In this document: positions 27,957 to 36,294 of the stretch, piece by piece
Position numbering within the stretch: the first letter of the stretch is position 1
Layout: each line of letters starts with the position of its first letter
From: Massilia varians
GTDB taxonomy: Bacteria; Pseudomonadota; Gammaproteobacteria; Burkholderiales; Burkholderiaceae_D
DNA: 64,000 bases
Direction: 5' to 3'
Assembly (NCBI RefSeq): GCF_027923905.1
Contig: NZ_AP026966.1
Location: 248,001-312,000 of the forward strand
Notes under the pieces: model-generated
Database searches by the model: none
What the model was told of the DNA's origin: nothing
Seen by the model: the letters and a program-made list of their open reading frames with translations, nothing else
Program-made: the position numbers and the translations under genes

Positions 27957-29289
27957 GGTTCTTCGCGGGGAATGGGGGAAGACGGGGTTGACGATCTAAT
28001 CGGGAGGTGGTGGCGGTGGCCTGATGTTGGTAGATTGATAGTCGCCAAACAAATCAGTCTATCAAACCACCGCCATGCTCAATGCTATGTCGTCTGTCCC
28101 GTTTTGGGAAGGCCATATTGTCGACACCGTCCAAGAACAAGAAGACGGATCACTGTTAATCGTTCTCGATACCTGCCCGGCAAGGGATGCTGTGTGCGGA
28201 GCGTGCCACCAGCCTTGCGCCCTGGTGCATGAGCGCCGAAGGCGTAAGGTGCGCGATCGCGACGTTCTGGACAAGCGCGTCTGGCTCGATGTGCCGGTAC
28301 GGCGGCTGGACTGCCATCACTGCAATGCACGAGTGGCCGAGCACATTGTTTGGCTCGACCGCCGGGCGCGCATCACGCACCGCGTGCGTCTGTGGGTCGA
28401 GGCGCTGGCGCAGTTGCTGCCCATAGCCCATATAGCCCGGTTGACCGGGCTGCACTGGCATACCATCAAAGAGATTGATCATCGGCGACTAAAGCAGCTG
28501 CACGGCGACTTCTCGGCGGTGGGCGTACGCCGCTTGGTCATGGACGAATTTGCCCTGCACAAGGGCCATCGCTACGCTACCGTGGCCATGGATGCCGAGC
28601 GTATGCGCGTCTTGTGGGTTGGGGAAGGCAACAGCCGGGAAGCGATCCGGCCATTCTTTGAGCTGCTGGGCGAGCAAGGCTGCCAGCGAATCGAGGCGGT
28701 GGCCATGGATATGAACACGGCCATGGACCTTGAAGTGCGTCAGCAATGTCCAAACGCGGAGGTGGTCTACGATTTGTTTCATGTCGTGGCCCGCTTCGGC
28801 CGCGAAGTCGTCGACCGGGTGCGCGTCGATCAAGCCAATACGTTACGGGCCGAACCAAAAGCGCGCCAGGTCATCAAGCGTAGCCGCTGGCTGTTACTAC
28901 GCAACCGCGACAACCTCAAGGCCGAACAGGCCGTCAAGCTCGAAGAACTGCTCGCCGCCAATCAGCCGCTGGCAACGGTCTACCTGCTCAAGACCGAATT
29001 GAAAGAGATCTGGTATGCGCCATCGGTCCGGGAAGGTGCTCGTCGATGGAAGGCTTGGCTCAAACTCGCCTTGGAAAGCCATATCACACCGCTGATCCAG
29101 TTTGCCAAACGGCTGGCCAAGTACCGGCGCGGCATTCTGGCTTCGGCCATCTATCCGATGAACTCATCGATCCTGGAAGGCGTCAACAACCGCATCAAAG
29201 TCATCAAGCGCATGGCCTACGGATTTCGGGATGCATCCTACTTCTTCCTGAAAATCAAGGATGCGTTTCCCGGCAAAACGCGATGAACC
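27957..29289 (+). mobile_element. complete ISL3-family insertion sequence (1333 bp)
   Basis: The left end begins GGTTCTTCGCGGGGAA and the inverted right end reads GGTTCATCGCGTTTTG, giving imperfect terminal inverted repeats, with 11 of the first 12 positions the same. It is bounded by identical 8-bp direct repeats TTTTTTAT and carries one intact transposase gene. A 7-bp dyad TTGATAG / CTATCAA lies just upstream of the transposase. Perfect target repeats and an intact gene suggest a recent insertion. Confidence 0.92.
28075..29286 (+). CDS. ISL3-family transposase
   Basis: 403 residues, full length for the family. An N-terminal zinc-finger region has CGACHQPCALVH and CHHCNARVAEHI (about 41-85). 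A helix-turn-helix follows (HIARLTGLHWHTIKEID). The DDE-type catalytic core has VMDEFALHKGHRY, AMDMNTAMDLEV with NAEVVYDLFHVV, and a final Glu in MNSSILEGVNNRIKVIKRMAYGFRD. It ends 3 bp before the right end of the element. An alternative ATG at 28087 would remove four residues. Confidence 0.95.
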   Translation: MLNAMSSVPFWEGHIVDTVQEQEDGSLLIVLDTCPARDAVCGACHQPCALVHERRRRKVRDRDVLDKRVWLDVPVRRLDCHHCNARVAEHIVWLDRRARITHRVRLWVEALAQLLPIAHIARLTGLHWHTIKEIDHRRLKQLHGDFSAVGVRRLVMDEFALHKGHRYATVAMDAERMRVLWVGEGNSREAIRPFFELLGEQGCQRIEAVAMDMNTAMDLEVRQQCPNAEVVYDLFHVVARFGREVVDRVRVDQANTLRAEPKARQVIKRSRWLLLRNRDNLKAEQAVKLEELLAANQPLATVYLLKTELKEIWYAPSVREGARRWKAWLKLALESHITPLIQFAKRLAKYRRGILASAIYPMNSSILEGVNNRIKVIKRMAYGFRDASYFFLKIKDAFPGKTR

Positions 29290-29297
29290 TTTTTTAT
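29290..29297. repeat. 8-bp target-site duplication, right copy (TTTTTTAT)
   Basis: TTTTTTAT follows the right end of the ISL3 element directly and matches the left copy at every base. Confidence 0.88.
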
Positions 29298-29360
29298 TCC
29301 CGTGTGGTTTGCGCTCACGTGCGCAGGCGAGCGGCCCGCCGCCGGTGCTATGCTGGTTTC

Positions 29361-29913
29361 ATGGAGACCCCAGACCGCAGCCGGGAAGCCCTCCCTTTCG
29401 CCTTCCAGGAACACCTCGGTACGGTGGCGGAATTCTACGCGCGGCATAACCAGGACCTGTCTCCGGCGCAACGGGCGGTGGAAAGAATCAGCTTCTTCCT
29501 CGGCAGCCCGGCTTATGTGGTCGGCAACCTCGTCTTTGTCGTGCTCTGGATCGCCTGGAACCTGGCGGCGCCCGAACTGGGCTTCGACCAATGGGACGAG
29601 CCGCCATTCTTCTGGCTGCAGGGACTCATTGCCCTGAACGCCTTCGTGATCTCCACCACCGTGCTGATTCGCCAGAATCGCATGTCCACCCTCGCCAGCC
29701 AGCACTCCCCACCTCGACCTGCAGATCAACCTGCTGGCGGAAGAAAAGAACAGCAAGATTATCCGCATGCTGTAAGAACTGCGGCGCGACCTGCCCAATG
29801 TCCGCGACAAGCCCGATCCCGAGGCCGAAGAACTGTCCAAACCGACCGATACCCAAGCCGTCCTGTCCATCATCGAGGACTCGGCGGAACAGCTCAACTG
29901 CACCCGGAAATAA
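29361..29913 (+). pseudogene. DUF1003 family membrane protein gene with frameshift and stop
   Basis: The first frame encodes about 115 residues, with FQEHLGTVAEFYARHNQ, RISFFLGSPAYVVGNLVFVV, FFWLQGLIALNAFVISTTVL and IRQNRMSTLASQH, the two membrane helices and loop of DUF1003 proteins. After a run of four C at 29707-29710 the phase shifts. Reading one base on gives HLDLQINLLAEEKNSKIIRML, a TAA at 29773-29775 where homologues have Glu, and ELRRDLPNVRDKPDPEAEEL, the usual C-terminus. Two lesions make it unlikely to be functional. It begins 64 bp right of the ISL3 duplication. Confidence 0.8.
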
Positions 29914-30358
29914 TTGACTGCGCAGGCTCCTGAAAACGTCCTGGGGCAGGAAGCGGGGCGCGATCGCGCGCGTGATTACCAATACTCATCCATTCTCTGT
30001 GATAGAAGTTGAATTGTGTGGAACCTCCTACATCTATGATCTATATAAGGTCTTCATGCCGCCAATTTCTTTCAAATGTCGATTCCTTACCTTCTCTTCT
30101 TCAATGGCGGACTGGAGGCTGAGTTTTATGGTATCTCGCTTCATTTATCAATATCACGCAGCTAAACTCGTCCATTGTTCGCGCTTCTTTCATCTCAGCA
30201 TCAATCACCTTTTTTCGTGATGTTGACTCTTCGTGAACTTTGTTAAATCAACGGCGTGAGAAAACCCCGGTGACGAAGAGTCACCAGGCGTACTACCCTG
30301 AATGGTCGGCTACCGTACGAGAAGAGCCCGGAAGCGGGAGAGGCGGGAAAGACGGACG
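29914..30358. other. 445 bp without a recognised gene, AT-rich in the middle
   Basis: From about 29970 to 30250 the sequence is much richer in A+T than anything nearby and contains only short frames with no coding character. No tRNA, inverted ends or known repeat was recognised. It could be old transferred DNA. The edge near 30290 returns to high GC. Confidence 0.5.
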
Positions 30359-30393
30359 AAAAAAAACGCGGCGTCCGGATCGGAGGCCGCGTT
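30359..30393 (-). terminator. Rho-independent terminator of the small membrane protein gene
   Basis: On the minus strand, AACGCGGC and GCCGCGTT form an 8-bp stem around a 13-nt loop that itself contains TCCGGATCGGA, followed by a T8 run ending at 30359. It lies about 20 bp after the stop of the 65-residue gene. Confidence 0.8.
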
Positions 30394-30412
30394 CAAACGG
30401 AGAAAGACAGGA

Positions 30413-30610
30413 TCAGTGGTGCTTGGCCAGGTGGGTTTTCGGCGGGCGCGGACGCACGGTCAACACGGCGGCGCGGCCGATACCGACGAGCAGAGGACGG
30501 AAAAACATGGCAACGCCGCCCAGCAGCGCGAGGCCGCTGGCGGCAAGGAGGACCTGGCCGACGGGAACGGCGGCAACGGCGGTCTGGATAAGGGTAAGCG
30601 AGGCGGACAT
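30413..30610 (-). CDS. small hypothetical membrane protein (65 aa)
   Basis: The 65 residues begin MSASLTLIQTAVAAVPVGQV and have one or two hydrophobic stretches (VLLASGLALLGGVAMFFRPLL-like), then a basic tail with LTVRPRPPKTHLAKHH. No known domain was recognised. Support for a real gene comes from the strong terminator placed right after it and from an intergenic promoter-sized gap shared with the divergent LysR gene. No clear ribosome-binding site is visible before the ATG at 30610. Confidence 0.6.
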   Translation of the reverse strand: MSASLTLIQTAVAAVPVGQVLLAASGLALLGGVAMFFRPLLVGIGRAAVLTVRPRPPKTHLAKHH

Positions 30611-30748
30611 GATGTGGTAATTGTTCGGTTGCGCCCAATATAGTGCGATGCAACATATAAATCTAATTCCGTTCACTGATGACGCTTATGCATTCTGTGA
30701 ATACTTGAGGTACACTGCGAACACCTGTATTGCCATCAACCAGTTCCC

Positions 30749-31705
30749 ATGAGCTTTCTGACGCTTGACCTGAACCTGCTGCGCGTTTTCGACGCAGTAA
30801 TGACCGAGCAAAACCTCACCCGCGCCGCCGGGCACCTCGCCATGACCCAGCCGGCGGTCTCGAATGCGATCAAGCGGCTGCGTGAAAGCCTTGGGGACGA
30901 ACTCCTGATCCGCACGGCGTATGGCGTCAAGCCGACGCCGCGTGCGGAAGCGCTGTGGCCGGCGGTACGCCAGGCCCTGGCCGCGCTGGAAGCGGCCGTG
31001 ATGCCGGAAACCTTCGACGTTTCCAAGGCCCAGGCGACCTTCCGGATGGCGATGGCGGACGCCACTGCCGCCCTGTGGCTGCCCTCGCTGATGCGTTCGA
31101 TCGAGCGCGAGGCGCCGGGCGTGAACATCCGCATGGTGCCGCTGACCACGCGCGAACCGCGGCCGATGCTGCTGCGCGGCGACATCGACCTGGCGGTGGG
31201 CTTCTTCCCCGGCGTGGCGGCCCAGCTGTCGTATGAGACGGGTTCGCCGATCCGCCACGAACGCCTGTATTCGGGCGTCTATGTGTGCGTGATGCGCAAG
31301 GACCACCCGCTGGCCAAGGAAAAGCTCGACCTCGACACCTACTGCAAGGCCAACCACTTGTTGGTGAGTTTTTCAGGACGCGCCCACGGCCTGGTTGACG
31401 AAGCGCTGGCCCAGATCGGCCGCGAGCGCCGCATCCTCTTGACCGTGAACCAGTTCTTCACGGCGGGGCGGGTAGTGGCGAACTCGGACCTGATCACGGT
31501 GCTGCCGAAGCACCTGATGGTCTCGACCGGGATGACCGATGCGCTGGTCTGGCGCGAACTGCCCTTCCAGCTGCCCGCCGTGCACCTGGACATGCTCTGG
31601 CACGAGCGCGACGGCCGCAGCCCGGCGCACCGCTGGCTGCGCAATAATCTCGAGAATATGGCGGAGAGCGCGGCGCCGAAGACGGGCGCGCGCAAGGTCG
31701 TGTGA
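30749..31705 (+). CDS. LysR-family transcriptional regulator
   Basis: 318 residues. The N-terminal winged helix reads LDLNLLRVFDAVMTEQNLTRAAGHLAMTQPAVSNAIKRLRESLGD, of the NodD/LeuO-like subgroup. The effector domain (about 95-305) has RMAMADATAALWLPSLM, LRGDIDLAVGFFP and RVVANSDLITVLPKHL. Neither divergent nor downstream genes give a clear target: a small membrane protein gene lies upstream and an Lrp gene is convergent. The gene ends in a short palindrome region. Confidence 0.9.
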   Translation: MSFLTLDLNLLRVFDAVMTEQNLTRAAGHLAMTQPAVSNAIKRLRESLGDELLIRTAYGVKPTPRAEALWPAVRQALAALEAAVMPETFDVSKAQATFRMAMADATAALWLPSLMRSIEREAPGVNIRMVPLTTREPRPMLLRGDIDLAVGFFPGVAAQLSYETGSPIRHERLYSGVYVCVMRKDHPLAKEKLDLDTYCKANHLLVSFSGRAHGLVDEALAQIGRERRILLTVNQFFTAGRVVANSDLITVLPKHLMVSTGMTDALVWRELPFQLPAVHLDMLWHERDGRSPAHRWLRNNLENMAESAAPKTGARKVV

Positions 31706-31722
31706 TTGTCCTACCGTAGGGG

Positions 31723-31743
31723 TGGTCCAGTTCAGTGAACTGG
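31723..31743. terminator. palindrome between convergent LysR and Lrp genes
   Basis: GTCCAGTTC and GAACTGGAC form a perfect 9-bp stem with a 3-nt loop. It lies between two convergent stop codons, which fits a bidirectional terminator, but no T-run follows on either side. Confidence 0.35.
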
Positions 31744-31762
31744 ACTACGCTTCGCCGCCCTC

Positions 31763-32218
31763 CTACCTGATCGGCAGCTTGGTCGTATTCTTGACCTCTT
31801 CCATCACCGCATACGTGTGCGTCTCGCGCACCCCCTTCTGCAGCAAGGTCTTGCCGAGGAATTCCCGGTACGCCGCCATGTCCTTGACGCGCGCCTTGAC
31901 CAGGTAATCGAAGCCGCCCGCCACCATGTGGCATTCCAGCACTTCCGGAATCATCTGGACGCTTTGTTTGAATGCATCGAACACCTCGGGAGTGGTACGA
32001 TCGAGCACCACTTCGATGAAAACCAGCAGCGACACATCCAGCAGCTGCGGGTTGAGCTGGGCGGTGTAGCCCATGATATAGCCGGACTCGTGCAGCTTGC
32101 GCACGCGCTCTAGGCAGGCGGCAGGAGACAGGTTGACGCGCGCCGCCAGTTCGACGTTGCTGATGCGCCCGTCGTTCTGGAGTTCCGCCAGAATTTTCTT
32201 ACTGATCTTGTCGAGCAT
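31763..32218 (-). CDS. Lrp-type regulator, likely regulator of putA
   Basis: 151 residues, closely resembling Escherichia coli Lrp: ILAELQNDGRISNVELAARVNLSP, then ACLERVRKLHESGYIMGYTA for the helix-turn-helix, and the ligand domain with LDVSLLVFIEVVLDR, ECHMVAGGFDYLVKARVKDM, and TYAVMEEVKNTTKLPI. Lrp proteins sense leucine and other amino acids. It is divergent from putA, the arrangement of PutR-type regulators that activate proline degradation when proline is present. Regulation of putA is inferred from position. Confidence 0.9.
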   Translation of the reverse strand: MLDKISKKILAELQNDGRISNVELAARVNLSPAACLERVRKLHESGYIMGYTAQLNPQLLDVSLLVFIEVVLDRTTPEVFDAFKQSVQMIPEVLECHMVAGGFDYLVKARVKDMAAYREFLGKTLLQKGVRETHTYAVMEEVKNTTKLPIR

Positions 32219-32433
32219 GGTCGGTCTCTTGCCATGTAAATATTATTCGGTCAGATTGTCGCACCAAAAACTATCTTTTGCTAGTCTGTCGTAAAAACAG
32301 AATTAATCCAGAAGATTTCCTTCTACAATCGAATCATTCCAAGGTATCGCGCAGTACGCCGGCCGCCATTCTCGCGGCACGGCGTTTTTTGCTGCGTCGC
32401 GCCTCTGTTTGATTCCTTTTTTAGAAGACCACC

Positions 32434-35400
32434 ATGCACATTGACGCCGCCCTGGCCTCCACTTTCGTTCCCTTCGATGCGCTCCAGCGCGAGGTCAAGC
32501 AGGAGCAGACCCCGTTGCGCGAAGCCATCACCGCCGCCTACCGCCGCGATGAAACCGAGGCGGTGCAGTGGCTGCTGGCCCAGGGTGCCAGCGCCAGCGC
32601 CGACGCCACCGCACTGGCGCAGCGCCTGGTCGCGAGCGTGCGCGAAAAGCGCACCCGTTCCTCGGGCGTGGACGCGCTGATGCACGAGTTCTCGCTGTCG
32701 TCGGAAGAAGGCGTGGCGCTGATGTGCCTGGCTGAAGCGCTGCTGCGCATCCCGGACAGCGAAACCGCCGACCGCCTGATCGCCGACAAGATCAGCCGCG
32801 GCGACTGGAAGAAGCACCTGGGCGAATCGCCTTCGCTGTTCGTCAACGCGGCCACCTGGGGACTGCTCATCACCGGCAAGCTGGTCTCGACCAATAGCGA
32901 GAAAAACCTGGGATCGGCGCTCACCCGCCTGATCGCCAAGGGCGGCGAACCCCTGATCCGCAAGGGCGTCGACATGGCCATGCGCATGCTGGGCAACCAG
33001 TTCGTCACCGGCCAGACCATCGAGGAAGCCCTCAAGAACAGCCGCGAGAACGAGACGCGCGGCTACCGCTATTCGTATGACATGCTGGGCGAAGCGGCGC
33101 TGACGGAAAGCGATGCGAAAAACTACTACGCCTCCTACGAGACCGCCATCCATGCGATCGGCAAGGCCTCGAACGGCCGCGGCATCAAGGACGGTCCGGG
33201 CATCTCGATCAAGCTGTCGGCCCTGCACCCGCGCTACAGCCGCGCGCAGTACGCGCGCGTGATGACCGAACTGCTGCCGCGCGTGCGCAGCCTGGTCCTG
33301 CTGGCCAAGCAGTACAACATCGGCATCAACATCGACGCGGAAGAAGCCGACCGCCTCGAGATCTCGCTCGACATGCTGGAGTCGCTGGCGTTCGATCCGG
33401 AACTGGCGGGCTTCGAAGGCATCGGCCTGGTGGTGCAGGCTTATCAAAAACGCTGCCCCTTCGTGATCGACTTCGTGGTCGACCTGGCCAAGCGCAGCGG
33501 CCGCAAGTTCATGGTGCGCCTGGTGAAGGGCGCCTATTGGGACGCCGAGATCAAGCGCGCCCAGGTCGACGGCATGCCGGGCTATCCGGTCTACACCCGC
33601 AAGGTCTACACCGACGTCTCCTACCTGACCTGCGCGCGCAAGCTGCTCGCTGCGTCAAGCATCATCTACCCGCAGTTCGCCACCCATAACGCGCACTCGC
33701 TGTCGGTGATCTACAGCTGGGCCAAGGCGGACGGGGTCGAGAATTATGAATTCCAGTGCCTGCACGGCATGGGCGAGACCCTGTACGACCAGGTCGTCGG
33801 CCCGAACAAGCTGGGCAAGGCCTGCCGCATCTACGCGCCGGTCGGCTCGCACGAAACCCTGCTGGCCTACCTGGTGCGCCGCCTGCTGGAAAACGGCGCC
33901 AACTCTTCCTTCGTGAACCAGATCGTGGACGAGAAAGTGGCGATCGACACCCTGCTGGCCGACCCGTTCGAGCAGGCGCGCGCCGCCGGCGGAAAACCGC
34001 ACCCGGCCATCGCCCTGCCGCTGCAGCTGTTCGGCGCCGAGCGCAAGAATTCAAGTGGCCTCGACCTGGTCAACGAACACATCCTGAGCGCCACCGCCGC
34101 AGGCCTGGCCCGGCAGCGCCAGCACAGCGCGGCGCCGCTGATCGCCGGCCCGGTAGCCGCCAGCGACACCGCCAAGGTGGTCAACCCGGCCGTATCGAGC
34201 GACATCGTCGGGCAGGTGCAGGAAGCCACGCGTGCCGACGTCGACACCGCATTGGCGGCCGCCGCGGCCTTCGCCGGCGAATGGGAAAGCACCCCGGTCG
34301 ACACCCGCGCCGCCATTCTCGAGCGCAGCGCCGACCTGTTCGAACAGCATGCGACCGAGCTGATGGCATTGGCCGTGCGCGAAGCCGGCAAATCGCTGCC
34401 GAACGCGATCGCCGAACTGCGCGAAGCGGTCGACTTCCTGCGCTACTACGCGGTCGAGATCCGCGCAGCCAAGGCGCAAGGCGCACTGGGACCAGTGACC
34501 TGCATCTCGCCCTGGAACTTCCCGCTGGCGATCTTCACCGGCCAGGTGGCAGCGGCGCTCGCCGCCGGCAACGTGGTGCTGGCCAAGCCTGCCGAGCAAA
34601 CCCCCTTGATCGCGCACCGCGCCGTCGAGCTGTTCCTGGAAGCCGGCTGCCCGCGCGCCGCGCTGCAGCTGCTGCCGGGCCGCGGCGAAACCGTGGGCGC
34701 CGCCCTGACCTCGGATTCGCGTGTGAAAGGCGTCATCTTCACCGGTTCCACCGAAGTGGCGCAGCTGATCAACCGTACCCTGGCAAAGCGCGCCGAACAG
34801 GAAGGCATCGACATCCCGCTGGTGGCCGAAACCGGCGGCCAGAACGCGCTGATCGTCGATTCCTCGGCGCTGCCGGAGCAGGTGGTGCAGGACGTGCTGT
34901 CCTCGGCCTTCGACTCGGCCGGCCAGCGCTGCTCGGCGCTGCGCGTGCTGTTCCTGCAGGAAGACATCGCCGACAAGACCGTCAGGATGCTCAAGGGCGC
35001 GATGCTGGAACTGCGCGTCGGCTCGCCGGACCGCCTGGCCACCGACATCGGCCCGGTGATCGATGCCGAAGCCCAGCGCAACCTGCTGGCCCACATCGAG
35101 CGCATGCGCGCCACCGCGCGCAGCCATTTCGCGCTCGAGCTGCCCGACAGCGTGAACGGGGCCGGCACCTTCGTGCCGCCGACCGTGCTGGAAATCGGCT
35201 CGATGGCCGAACTCAAGCACGAAGTCTTCGGCCCGGTGCTGCACGTGGTGCGCTACCGCCGCGCCGACCTGGCGAAGGTGGTCGACACCATCAACGCCAC
35301 CGGCTACGGCCTGACCCTGGGCGTGCATTCGCGTATCGACGAGACCATCGACTTCATCGTCGCGCGCGCCCACGTCGGCAACATCTACGTGAACCGCAAC

Positions 35401-36078
35401 ATCGTCGGCGCGGTCGTGGGCGTGCAGCCCTTCGGCGGCGAGGGCAAATCGGGCACCGGTCCGAAGGCCGGCGGTCCGCTCTACCTGAAGCGCCTGCAGC
35501 GCCATGCGGCGCCGCTGATGGAACACGGCCGCACGTTTGACGCCGGCCTGGACGCGCTGCTCGGCTGGCTGCGCAACAACGGCCATCAGGATGTGGCGAC
35601 GCTGGCGCAGGGCTATGGCCGCACTTCCCTGAATGGCGTCGAGATCGCCCTGCCGGGTCCGACCGGCGAGCGCAATACCCTGGCCTTCACGCCGCGCGGC
35701 ACCGTGCTGTGCGCGCCGAAGAGCCTTGCCGGCCTGCTCAACCAGCTGGCCGCCAGCCTCGCCAACGGCAACCGCGCGCTGGTGCTGGCCACGCCGGATT
35801 TGATTCCGGCCAATCTGCCCGACCTGGTCAAGGAGCGCGTGCGCTTCATCGGGGAAGACGAGATCGACGCCAGCGAGTTCCAGATCGCGCTGCTGGAAGC
35901 CGGCCTGGCCGGTTCGCTGCGCAGCAAGCTGGCGGGGCGGCCCGGGGCCATCGTCGGCATTGTCGACACCAGCGCCAGCGAGCCGGTCGCCCTGTGGCGG
36001 CTGGTGGCGGAACGGGCGGTGTGCGTCAACACCACCGCGGCTGGCGGCAACGCAAGCCTGATGACACTGGGAGTGTAA
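32434..36078 (+). CDS. putA: bifunctional proline dehydrogenase / P5C dehydrogenase PutA (type B)
   Basis: 1214 residues. PutA oxidises proline to glutamate in two steps. The N-terminal ribbon-helix-helix repressor domain of Escherichia coli PutA is absent; the protein starts with the arm domain. The FAD-binding proline dehydrogenase barrel (about 170-480) has GISIKLSALHPRYSRAQY, MVRLVKGAYWDAEIKRAQ and YPVYTRK. The aldehyde dehydrogenase domain (about 530-1010) has Glu near 799 (AETGGQNALIV) and catalytic Cys near 833 (SAGQRCSALRVL). A C-terminal ALDH-like flap (about 1040-1214) is typical of type B PutA. Control should come from the divergent Lrp-type gene. A terminator follows. Confidence 0.95.
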   Translation: MHIDAALASTFVPFDALQREVKQEQTPLREAITAAYRRDETEAVQWLLAQGASASADATALAQRLVASVREKRTRSSGVDALMHEFSLSSEEGVALMCLAEALLRIPDSETADRLIADKISRGDWKKHLGESPSLFVNAATWGLLITGKLVSTNSEKNLGSALTRLIAKGGEPLIRKGVDMAMRMLGNQFVTGQTIEEALKNSRENETRGYRYSYDMLGEAALTESDAKNYYASYETAIHAIGKASNGRGIKDGPGISIKLSALHPRYSRAQYARVMTELLPRVRSLVLLAKQYNIGINIDAEEADRLEISLDMLESLAFDPELAGFEGIGLVVQAYQKRCPFVIDFVVDLAKRSGRKFMVRLVKGAYWDAEIKRAQVDGMPGYPVYTRKVYTDVSYLTCARKLLAASSIIYPQFATHNAHSLSVIYSWAKADGVENYEFQCLHGMGETLYDQVVGPNKLGKACRIYAPVGSHETLLAYLVRRLLENGANSSFVNQIVDEKVAIDTLLADPFEQARAAGGKPHPAIALPLQLFGAERKNSSGLDLVNEHILSATAAGLARQRQHSAAPLIAGPVAASDTAKVVNPAVSSDIVGQVQEATRADVDTALAAAAAFAGEWESTPVDTRAAILERSADLFEQHATELMALAVREAGKSLPNAIAELREAVDFLRYYAVEIRAAKAQGALGPVTCISPWNFPLAIFTGQVAAALAAGNVVLAKPAEQTPLIAHRAVELFLEAGCPRAALQLLPGRGETVGAALTSDSRVKGVIFTGSTEVAQLINRTLAKRAEQEGIDIPLVAETGGQNALIVDSSALPEQVVQDVLSSAFDSAGQRCSALRVLFLQEDIADKTVRMLKGAMLELRVGSPDRLATDIGPVIDAEAQRNLLAHIERMRATARSHFALELPDSVNGAGTFVPPTVLEIGSMAELKHEVFGPVLHVVRYRRADLAKVVDTINATGYGLTLGVHSRIDETIDFIVARAHVGNIYVNRNIVGAVVGVQPFGGEGKSGTGPKAGGPLYLKRLQRHAAPLMEHGRTFDAGLDALLGWLRNNGHQDVATLAQGYGRTSLNGVEIALPGPTGERNTLAFTPRGTVLCAPKSLAGLLNQLAASLANGNRALVLATPDLIPANLPDLVKERVRFIGEDEIDASEFQIALLEAGLAGSLRSKLAGRPGAIVGIVDTSASEPVALWRLVAERAVCVNTTAAGGNASLMTLGV

Positions 36079-36083
36079 TCATC

Positions 36084-36108
36084 AAGGGAGCGCAAGCTCC
36101 CTTTTTTT
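36084..36108 (+). terminator. Rho-independent terminator of putA
   Basis: Stem AAGGGAGC / GCTCCCTT around a GCAA loop and a T-run, starting 5 bp after the putA stop codon. Confidence 0.9.
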
Positions 36109-36119
36109 ATGCTGAACCC

Positions 36120-36228
36120 GTAGGGTGGACGGCTGTGCCGTCCGCGCGTTCAAACAGCGTAGAAATGGACGATGCGCCGCATTTCACCTTGTAGCTGAAC
36201 GCGCGGACGGCACAGCCGTCCACCCTAC
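36120..36228. repeat. paired palindromic intergenic repeat (copy 1)
   Basis: The left arm starts GTAGGGTGGACGGCTGTGCC and ends with GCGCGTTCAAAC; the right arm is its inverted copy, beginning CTGAACGCGCGGACGG and ending CCGTCCACCCTAC. Each arm contains its own small hairpin (GGACGGC / GCCGTCC). The spacer is about 40 bp. The same pattern occurs at 60146-60252, and a single arm at 48704-48739. Confidence 0.8.
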
Positions 36229-36294
36229 AAAATCTTCGAAACAGGAGTAGCGTAGCGAAGCAGCTTCACATTCTTATACATCTTGGAGGTAGAC

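Noticed and set aside
30240..30643. Overlapping plus-strand frames opposite the small membrane protein
   Set aside because: Gly/Arg-rich low-complexity translations, and the minus-strand frame has a matching terminator.
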